A DNA stretch of 64,000 bases, from positions 102,675 through 166,674 of the forward strand of contig JACPYM010000031.1 in assembly GCA_016196035.1 (NCBI GenBank), read 5' to 3'. This document shows, piece by piece, positions 55,550 to 64,000 of this stretch. The DNA comes from Acidobacteriota bacterium. GTDB taxonomy: Bacteria > Acidobacteriota > Blastocatellia > RBC074. The notes beneath the pieces were generated by a model. That model saw only the letters and a list, made by a program, of their open reading frames with translations. It had not been told where the DNA came from and did not search any database. The translations under genes were made by a program, and so were the position numbers. Numbering within the stretch: position 1 is the first letter of the stretch; each line of letters begins with the position of its first letter.

Positions 55550-56427
55550 CGCGACGCGCGGGCAAATTGCTGTTGAGCCTTTGGCTGCTGAGCCTGCCTG
55601 GGTACGCAGCGCTTCCAGCGTGCGGGCTTGAAACCGGAGCGATTAGTGCCGGAGGGTCGTCCTTCGGCAGCAGTCTGTCACATGCCACGCCCGCACGCTG
55701 GGAAGCGTGCGTACCCAGGGACGGCGCGCGGCTTTATCAAATCCACTGCGCCGCCTGCCACGGCCCGCACGGCGAAGGGGCACAAGGGCCGACGCTGGCG
55801 ACGGCAACGCTGGCGCGCGCCTCGACCGAAGAGTTGTTACTGAAAATCATCAAAGACGGCCTGCCCGGCACTGAGATGCCCGGCTCGCGGTTGGACAGCG
55901 CTGAACTCAAGCAACTGGCCGACTTTGTGCTGGCGCTCGGCAAGCTGCCGCTCGAAACGGTCACGGGCAATGCCGAACGCGGCGCGCAGCTTTATTCTGG
56001 CAAAGGCGACTGCGCGCAATGCCACGCGCTCAATGGCCGTGGCAGCGCCTTCGGCCCTGATTTGACGGGCATCGGCCTGAAGCGTGGCGCGGCGCATCTG
56101 CGGCAATCGTTGCTCGATCCGGCTGCCGACGTGCCCAAGAGCTTTGCGCAATACCGGCCCGGCACAAGCTTGCCAGAAAACTATGTGCAGGTGCGGCTCC
56201 TCACGCGCGCGGGCCGTCGCCTCAGCGGTGTGCGCGTCAACGAAGACACGTTCTCGATTCAGGTACGCACTCTGGATGGTCGCGTGCATTCGTTTTTCAA
56301 AGAGGAGTTGAAAGCGTTGCACAAAGATTGGGGCAAATCCTTGATGCCCAGCTATCGGGGCGCGTTTTCGGAAAGCGAACTGGAAGATGTCGTGGCTTTT
56401 CTGGTTTCTTTGAAAGGCGAACGATGA
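55546..56427 (+). CDS. Di-heme cytochrome c with repeat-encoded N-terminal segment
   Basis: 293 residues. A hydrophobic core (about 6-17) is followed by residues 18-58 encoded exactly by a family A palindrome, then a first cytochrome c domain (C68-A-A-C71-H72, axial Met likely in G-T-E-M-P-G) and a second with C156-A-Q-C159-H160. The C-terminal part resembles quinoprotein-linked cytochromes ([13 protein letters not shown]). It would accept electrons from the PQQ dehydrogenase encoded in the overlapping next gene (ATGA at 56424-56427) in the periplasm. Whether the inserted 41 residues affect signal-peptide cleavage is unclear. Confidence 0.88.
   Translation: MTRRAGKLLLSLWLLSLPGYAALPACGLETGAISAGGSSFGSSLSHATPARWEACVPRDGARLYQIHCAACHGPHGEGAQGPTLATATLARASTEELLLKIIKDGLPGTEMPGSRLDSAELKQLADFVLALGKLPLETVTGNAERGAQLYSGKGDCAQCHALNGRGSAFGPDLTGIGLKRGAAHLRQSLLDPAADVPKSFAQYRPGTSLPENYVQVRLLTRAGRRLSGVRVNEDTFSIQVRTLDGRVHSFFKEELKALHKDWGKSLMPSYRGAFSESELEDVVAFLVSLKGER
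55597..55719. repeat. Palindromic element, family A copy 6, inside the cytochrome gene
   Basis: CCTGGGTACGCAGCGCTTCC plus AGCGTGCGGG and CCCGCACGCT plus GGGAAGCGTGCGTACCCAGG. The element is 123 bases, divisible by three, and contains no stop in the host frame. Confidence 0.92.
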
Positions 56428-58001
56428 GAAGTCTGTTGTTGTTGTTATTGCTGACCCCAGCCGCCTTCGGCCAGGTTTCTTACGACCGCCTTCGCCAAGC
56501 CAGCACGGAGCCGGGCAATTGGCTGACCTATTCGGGCAACTATCAGGGCTGGCGCTATTCAGCGTTGCGACAAATCAATACGACCAACATTGCGCGCTTG
56601 AAACCGGCCTGGGTCTATCAGATTCGTGAACCGGGCAAAGTCGAAATGACGCCCCTGGCGGTGGACGGTGTGCTGTACATCACCGAAAAAGCGCACGTCG
56701 TGACGGCGCTCGATGGCCGCACGGGTCGCCCGTTGTGGACGTATCGCCGTCCGCCGCCGCCCAATGCGCGCGGCTGTTGCGGCACGCCGAATCGCGGCTT
56801 GGCCGTGTTGGATGACACGCTATTTTTGTGCACGTTTGACGCGCATCTGGTCGCGCTGGACATGCACACAGGCAAGCCGCGCTGGGAGGTGGTCGTCGCC
56901 GATGACAAACTCGGTTACACGATGACCGGCGCGCCGCTCGTAGTGAAAGACAAAGTCATCGTCGGCATCGCGGGTGGCGAATACGGCATTCGCGGTTTCC
57001 TGGACGCCTACGACGCCAAGACCGGCGCGCGTGTCTGGCGGTTTTGGACGGTGCCAGGGCCGGGCGAACCTGGGCACGAAACCTGGGCGGGCGAGAGTTG
57101 GCGCACCGGCGGTGCGCCGACCTGGGTGACGGGTTCGTATGATCCGGATTTGAATTTGTTGTACTGGGGCACGGGCAACCCCGCGCCCGATTGGAACGGC
57201 GACGAGCGCGCGGGTGACAATTTGTATTCCGAGTGTTTGCTGGCGCTCGACGCCGACACCGGCAAACTGAAGTGGCATTTTCAATTCACGCCGCACGATG
57301 TGTATGACTGGGATGCGAATCAGGTGCCGGTGCTGATTGACAGTGTGGTCAAAGGCCAGCGGCGCAAACTGGTCGTGACGGCCAATCGCAACGGCTTCTA
57401 TTACGTGCTGGATCGCGTGACCGGCGCATTCCTGAGCGGTACGCCTTACATCAAACAAACCTGGGCGGATGGCCTGGATGCACGCGGGTGCCCGCGCCGC
57501 CGCGCTGACGCGGAGCCTACGCCAGCGGGCACGCTGGTCTATCCGGGTTTGGGTGGCGGGACGAATTGGTATAGCCCTTCGTACAGCCCGCTGACCAAAC
57601 TGTTTTACGTGCTGGCGCGCGAAAACCATCCGCAAGTGTTTTACAAAGTCGCGACGCCCTATCACCCCGGCGAATTGTTTGAAGGCGGCGGCGCGCGCGA
57701 TCTGGCAGGCAACGAACCGTATGGCGCAGTGAAGGCGCTGGACGCGGTGAGCGGCAAACAGCGCTGGGAATTCAAACTGCACGCGCCTGCGCTGACAGGC
57801 TTGCTGGCGACAGCGGGCGGGCTGGTGTTTGGCGGCAGCGTCGAAGGCTATTTTTACGCGTTAGACGCGGTGACCGGGCGACCGTTGTGGCGCTTCCAAA
57901 CCGGCGCACAAATCGTGGCCAATCCCGTCAGTTTTTTGGTGCGGGGGAAACAGTATGTAGCGATTACGGCGGGACTCTCGTTTTTTGTGTTTGCGTTGTA
58001 A
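56424..58001 (+). CDS. PQQ-dependent alcohol dehydrogenase, probable lanthanide type
   Basis: 525 residues from the ATG at 56424. Signal peptide about 1-16. An eight-bladed propeller is suggested by repeated W-x-x-x-x-G-x-x units. Vicinal cysteines C118-C119, metal ligands E186 and N252, and catalytic Asp295 in H-D-V-Y-D-W-D are visible. Asp297, two residues after the catalytic Asp, is the extra acid used by lanthanide-dependent XoxF and PedH/ExaF enzymes; calcium enzymes have Ala or Ser there. There is no fused cytochrome domain; the cytochrome is the separate upstream gene. The protein is somewhat shorter than classical methanol dehydrogenases (about 570-600). Substrate unknown. Confidence 0.88.
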   Translation: MRSLLLLLLLTPAAFGQVSYDRLRQASTEPGNWLTYSGNYQGWRYSALRQINTTNIARLKPAWVYQIREPGKVEMTPLAVDGVLYITEKAHVVTALDGRTGRPLWTYRRPPPPNARGCCGTPNRGLAVLDDTLFLCTFDAHLVALDMHTGKPRWEVVVADDKLGYTMTGAPLVVKDKVIVGIAGGEYGIRGFLDAYDAKTGARVWRFWTVPGPGEPGHETWAGESWRTGGAPTWVTGSYDPDLNLLYWGTGNPAPDWNGDERAGDNLYSECLLALDADTGKLKWHFQFTPHDVYDWDANQVPVLIDSVVKGQRRKLVVTANRNGFYYVLDRVTGAFLSGTPYIKQTWADGLDARGCPRRRADAEPTPAGTLVYPGLGGGTNWYSPSYSPLTKLFYVLARENHPQVFYKVATPYHPGELFEGGGARDLAGNEPYGAVKALDAVSGKQRWEFKLHAPALTGLLATAGGLVFGGSVEGYFYALDAVTGRPLWRFQTGAQIVANPVSFLVRGKQYVAITAGLSFFVFAL

Positions 58002-58050
58002 AGGCTGTATGTCAGTCACCTGCGCGTGCTCGCCCCCCGGTGCCTCCCGA

Positions 58051-58254
58051 GGCTTTCTTTTAGATCGGTTTTCATTTCAGTTTACGGGAAAAGAGCCGCG
58101 CCGCGAGACGGTACCGCGCGCGTGAGCAAGCGGAGCCTGCGCGATGCGGCCAATGACGTCAGCTTGACGCGCCGCTTGCTCACGCGCGCGGTACCGTCCC
58201 GGCACAAGCTGCTCCCGTAAAGGCGATTGCAAACCGCTCTAGTGGCTTTCTTTT
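58051..58254. mobile_element. Palindromic element, family H copy 2, with flanking direct repeats
   Basis: The element proper is 58061-58241: TAGATCGGTTTTCATTTCAG on the left, CAAACCGCTCTA on the right, with inner arms GACGGTACCGCGCGCGTGAG and CTCACGCGCGCGGTACCGTC. GGCTTTCTTTT occurs on both sides (58051-58061 and 58244-58254) and may be a target-site duplication. The rest of 58002-58435, before uvrA, holds no gene. Confidence 0.75.
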
Positions 58255-58435
58255 GCTTGAAAGCTATGGCCCCACTCGAAACCGGTTGTTGCCACGTGCG
58301 AGAAACCCCTGCCAGCCGGTTCCCGTTTTCCATTCAGCCGTTCGCGGTCCTTTCATGTCCGGGCGCTTCGTTTGCGCCACTACCCTGGCTTCACTACAAT
58401 TCCGGATTCGTCAATCAGACTAAATCTTATCTGTA

Positions 58436-61318
<2,883 letters not shown>

Positions 61319-61366
61319 GCGATTGGCGTAACTTCGCTTGCAGCCAGGCTGGCCGCAACTGGTTTC

Positions 61367-61406
61367 TCTAGCGGTGCTGGATTCGACATAACCCAGCACC
61401 GCTAGA
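61367..61406. terminator. Stem-loop after uvrA
   Basis: TCTAGCGGTGCTGG pairs perfectly with CCAGCACCGCTAGA across a 12-base loop, between convergent genes. It could terminate transcription from both sides, although no clear U-run follows. Confidence 0.6.
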
Positions 61407-61420
61407 AGTGAAGCTGCCAG

Positions 61421-62245
61421 CTACCTAACCTCTTCAAGCTTGCCAGATTTCCAAGCGAAGGTATGTTCCTTGTCCTCCTCCTTCCATTTTGACTTAAAGA
61501 TCGCTGTTCTTCCTGCTCCAGTGCTTATCATCTGAATTTGATGCCCAGTCACTTCAGCTATCTGGTTGAGGGTTGCTCCATCGAAGGAAAAAACCTGCAA
61601 CTGAGCGCCGAGGCTGGCACCTTGGCTAGAAGTAACGATGATCTCAGGAAGGCCGTCTCCGTTTACATCAACAATGCCGAACGGGGCCGTGAAACGGTCA
61701 TAGATGTTGGTGTAGACATAGCTCCCCGGCAACTTGGTCGAAGCAAGCTTTGCCAGTTTGCCATCTTCGGCAGCGAAAACCCCTAATTCGAGCAGCTCAC
61801 TGCGCCCGCCAACTGAGTAAACCAATACGGTCAAGACGCGCCCGGTTTTGTCTAAAACCGCCACGCTTTTCGCCGCGCGGGTTTGCGTCTCGCCTACCGG
61901 AAAGGTGGCGATGGCGCTGCCTTTGGGCAGATAGGAGGCAAGTTGCTGTAACTCAATTTCGGAACTGCCGCTGAGTTGCCTGACTGGCTCGCTCGACGGG
62001 CTGGTCAGCTTGGGGTCATTTGGAAACGGCGGGGGCGGCAAGGGTCTCGGAGGCGGTGGCGGTGGCGGGATGGTTTGTTGCTGTCCAGCGGTCAGCGAGT
62101 CTCCCGCTGACTGCGCAACAGAGATGTCAGACAGTTGAACGGAAGCTCGACCGCTTGTTAAAGAGATGCTGTGTAGCAACGCGAATGCTGCGACCAAAGT
62201 GAGCCAACCAGAAGTTACTACCAGGAACAATTCAGATTTGTTCAT
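61421..62245 (-). CDS. Membrane-anchored protein with Pro-rich linker and FG-GAP-like region
   Basis: 274 residues from the ATG at 62245; the 37-residue longer frame from 62356 lacks signals. A transmembrane helix (about 6-27) is followed by a proline-rich linker (about 68-90, runs of seven and four prolines) and a beta-rich C-domain. One FG-GAP-like unit is clear: F-G-I-V-D-V-N-G-D-G-L-P-E-I-I-V-T (about 195-211), with the D-x-N-G-D-G calcium-binding pattern. The rest does not match a family I know. It probably projects into the periplasm. It is upstream of no obvious partner but lies with the two paralogous secreted genes on the same strand. Confidence 0.7.
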   Translation of the reverse strand: MNKSELFLVVTSGWLTLVAAFALLHSISLTSGRASVQLSDISVAQSAGDSLTAGQQQTIPPPPPPPRPLPPPPFPNDPKLTSPSSEPVRQLSGSSEIELQQLASYLPKGSAIATFPVGETQTRAAKSVAVLDKTGRVLTVLVYSVGGRSELLELGVFAAEDGKLAKLASTKLPGSYVYTNIYDRFTAPFGIVDVNGDGLPEIIVTSSQGASLGAQLQVFSFDGATLNQIAEVTGHQIQMISTGAGRTAIFKSKWKEEDKEHTFAWKSGKLEEVR

Positions 62246-62393
62246 AAGACCTGCTGGCGTGGTTTGAAAAGCAAGCGTGAAATCAGCAGACGGCAGAGCC
62301 GTAAACTCTATTGCCGAAAAATCAGGAAGTAGGAATAGATCAATGGGCAATGCCATTTTTCTTTCCTACTTCCTTTTTATCGCCTGACTTCGC

Positions 62394-63038
62394 TTAGTCA
62401 GAGCGTCTTTTCAGCGTAATATCCAGCTTATTGCTAGAGGTGATCAGCTTGAAGTCACGGTATGGCGCTGGCCCTTCCAGGCTAAACCCTCCAGCTACGC
62501 CGAAAACGGCAGGCAGCTTGGTTAGTATCCGTGGTGCAACCTCGGCGTCAAAAAATACCCAACGTCCCCCAGCTTTAATGCGTACTTTTTGCCCGGGGCG
62601 CAAGGTCTTGAGGCTTGACGGAATTGACGGTGAACCGACGATCCCGCGAAGAGCGACTAATTGATCCCCTTTACGCTCGTCAGGTGCGATGAGGTAGATG
62701 GAGCCTCGAATATCACCGGACCCAACCGGCTCGCCCTGATCAGCAGACCAAGGGATTACCACGTTTTCAGTGGTGATATTTTCCAACAGGATTTCATAGA
62801 CAACCTCGTCACCCAATTGGTAGCTGGTCTTGTTCAAGCTTACCAAAGTGACTTTCAAGGGAATCACTTTCTTCTCATGGGAATGTCCGATGGTGAGTCC
62901 GCCGCCGCCAGCGCTGCCCGATTTTTTCTCTGATTTGAGCTTGACCTGTGTCAAATCAAGCACTTCTTCCGCTTGCTGCCGCCACGTTATTGGCCATAGC
63001 AATAACAGGCATAACCAGCTAACAAATTGTGTCTGCAT
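62394..63038 (-). CDS. Secreted protein of unknown function (paralog 1)
   Basis: 214 residues, signal peptide about 1-20 (W-L-C-L-L-L-L-W). Begins mature with E-V-L-D-L-T-Q-V-K-L, then a G-rich run, a beta-domain with L-G-D-E-V-V-Y-E-I-L-L-E-N-I-T-x-E-N-V-V-I-P-W-S and L-K-T-L-R-P-G-Q-K-V-R-I-K, and ends L-D-I-T-L-K-R-R. About one third of residues match the downstream paralog at 63122-63859. The N-V-V-I-P-W and x-G-D-x-V-x-Y-x-x pattern resembles extracellular Ig-like (CARDB-like) domains that describe relations between secreted proteins; no function is known. Confidence 0.7.
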   Translation of the reverse strand: MQTQFVSWLCLLLLWPITWRQQAEEVLDLTQVKLKSEKKSGSAGGGGLTIGHSHEKKVIPLKVTLVSLNKTSYQLGDEVVYEILLENITTENVVIPWSADQGEPVGSGDIRGSIYLIAPDERKGDQLVALRGIVGSPSIPSSLKTLRPGQKVRIKAGGRWVFFDAEVAPRILTKLPAVFGVAGGFSLEGPAPYRDFKLITSSNKLDITLKRRSD

Positions 63039-63121
63039 GAATGCCCCCTGTTACGGACATGTTTGATAAGGGGCGAAGTTGATCTATTATTCTGTTTCTT
63101 CTTTTCAATGTTGCTGTCTCT

Positions 63122-63859
63122 CTATTGTCGTCTTTTTAGATCCAAGGTCAGCCTATTCGTGGAGACTGCCGGTTCATAGGGTAGGGCAAGAGCAGGATTC
63201 GAAAGGTTAAAATATGCCTGTACCTCAAACATGTGCGGTAACTTCGCTAGTACCCGTTTGGTTACGTCTGAGTCCGTGAACCACAAAATACCTGGAGTTC
63301 GAATTCTGACTGACTGTCCTGGTCGGAGTTTCTTCAGGCTATTAGGAAGAAGTTGTGAGCCATAAAGTGCTTGACCGGCGACAAGCTGATCGCCCGAAAT
63401 CTCGTCTTTTATAACTAGGGAGAGAAAAGCATCTAGTACTCCATCAAGCTGTAAGTGATGGATGCTGAGAGCGCATCCGGGATGTAGGGCGGGATTAAAT
63501 CCCGCCCTACATCCCTCATTTTCAGCTTGATGGAGTACTAGATAGCCAGGGGGGTATTTCTCTTCATTGGGTTTGACCTTACTCCAATCAGGCGACCAAG
63601 GGATTACCAGAATGTCCTTAGTGACATTTTTGAGCGCCACGTCGTAAATGATCCCGTCTCCAAGCTGACGATTATGCCCATCTAAGCTTAGCAAGGTAAT
63701 ATTGAGCGGGGCAAAATTCCGGGGCTGAGTCTGATGATTGCCAACGGCCACTCCTTTGCTTCCGCCTTTTACTTGCCCCCTGTGTTTATTAGGGAATTTA
63801 ACTTTCGTCAAATCGAGAAAGTCATCGTTTTGACCCAAAGTTATAGATGTCGATAGCAA
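63122..63859 (-). CDS. Secreted-type paralog 2, with a palindrome-encoded insert; start uncertain
   Basis: 245 residues from a TTG at 63859, the only start before an in-frame stop 12-15 bases upstream. Almost no signal peptide is left compared with paralog 1, so the true 5' end may have been lost by truncation or frameshift. Shared blocks with paralog 1: D-L-T-K-V-K-F, L-G-D-G-I-I-Y-D-V-A-L-K-N-V-T, L-V-I-P-W-S, L-K-K-L-R-P-G-Q-S-V-R-I and L-D-L-K-R-R. A 113-base palindrome (63431-63543) adds about 37 residues rich in H, G and L that paralog 1 lacks. Confidence 0.6.
   Translation of the reverse strand: MLSTSITLGQNDDFLDLTKVKFPNKHRGQVKGGSKGVAVGNHQTQPRNFAPLNITLLSLDGHNRQLGDGIIYDVALKNVTKDILVIPWSPDWSKVKPNEEKYPPGYLVLHQAENEGCRAGFNPALHPGCALSIHHLQLDGVLDAFLSLVIKDEISGDQLVAGQALYGSQLLPNSLKKLRPGQSVRIRTPGILWFTDSDVTKRVLAKLPHMFEVQAYFNLSNPALALPYEPAVSTNRLTLDLKRRQ
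63431..63543. repeat. Palindromic element, family N, inside a coding sequence
   Basis: ATCTAGTACTCCATCAAGCT plus G and CAGCTTGATGGAGTACTAGA plus T are perfect arms. Inside is an unrelated hairpin, GGGATGTAGGGCGGGATT pairing with AATCCCGCCCTACATCCC (63479-63515). The host frame is kept across the element. Confidence 0.88.
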
Positions 63860-63923
63860 AAACGTAGTTGATTAGCGGCCTCTCTTGCCAAAATCAACTA
63901 TTGAATTTAGATTGCCTGCCGCA

Positions 63924-64000
63924 ATGAATCCCAATCTCACTCCTTCACGATTGAGTTATGAGCAACTGCTCGAACTGGTTCAGCAATTGATTGCTGAGAA
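63924..64000 (+). CDS. N-terminus of a probable IS66-like transposase ORF (partial)
   Basis: 25 codons from an ATG at 63924 run open to the window end: M-N-P-N-L-T-P-S-R-L-S-Y-E-Q-L-L-E-L-V-Q-Q-L-I-A-E. A short N-terminal helix with E-L-V-x-Q-L-I-A-E is typical of IS66-family transposase starts, but the piece is too short to be sure. It is divergent from the preceding gene whose start seems damaged, which would fit an insertion-related rearrangement. Confidence 0.4.
   Translation, partial: MNPNLTPSRLSYEQLLELVQQLIAE

Noticed and set aside
7164..55719. Recurrent palindromes considered as a CRISPR array or integron sites
   Set aside because: Copies are kilobases apart with no regular spacers and no cas or integrase genes, so neither array type fits.

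Overview
The window looks like a chromosome segment of an Acidobacteriota bacterium, most likely class Blastocatellia. The main pointers are several secreted proteins with the C-terminal domain TIGR03437 (typical of Solibacter-like acidobacteria), an acidobacterial ECF sigma factor beside a serine/threonine kinase with TPRs, DUF1080 and sulfatase genes, and GC-rich codon use. No rRNA, tRNA, CRISPR array, prophage or complete insertion sequence was seen.

Layout. (1) 1-11.5 kb: the 5' end of a DUF3500 gene, a DUF1080 glycoside-hydrolase-like protein, a membrane alpha/beta hydrolase, a K+ channel with RCK domain, an MreB-like protein, an HNH nuclease, a large secreted TIGR03437 protein and a sulfatase. 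(2) 11.8-21.7 kb, a lipid and storage neighbourhood: PHA-type regulator, SDR, phasin-like repeat protein, GNAT, a CYP102 (P450-reductase fusion), DUF3303, a ParB-like/phosphatase pair, a wax ester synthase/DGAT and a lipase-like hydrolase. (3) 21.8-29.1 kb, signalling: ABC ATPase, NtrC-type regulator, histidine kinase, then a serine/threonine kinase broken by a small palindromic insertion, and its ECF sigma factor. (4) 29.5-36 kb: large secreted proteins with Ig-like, cohesin-like, dockerin-like and TIGR03437 domains. (5) 36.8-40.2 kb: a penicillin-acylase family enzyme and a DUF4145-like protein. (6) 40.2-48.5 kb, a probable L-rhamnose (or similar deoxysugar) locus: Gfo/Idh/MocA oxidoreductase, sugar ABC ATPase, permease, a permease fused to its binding protein, two SDRs, a 54-residue small protein and L-rhamnose mutarotase. 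(7) 48.5-54.8 kb: prepilin peptidase, two glycosyltransferases and an asparagine synthase, consistent with surface polysaccharide synthesis. (8) 55-58 kb: a translationally coupled operon of an ATC-hydrolase family protein, a di-heme cytochrome c and a PQQ alcohol dehydrogenase with the extra aspartate typical of lanthanide-dependent enzymes. (9) 58.4-64 kb: uvrA, an FG-GAP-like protein, two paralogous secreted proteins and the start of an IS66-like ORF.

The most unusual feature is a dense population of long imperfect palindromes, about 25 copies in at least 14 sequence families. Most lie between genes, several are nested inside one another, and at least four lie in coding sequence: one splits the kinase gene with a 4-base target duplication and three are carried in frame. 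They behave like small mobile inverted-repeat elements, with no mobilising enzyme visible in the window.
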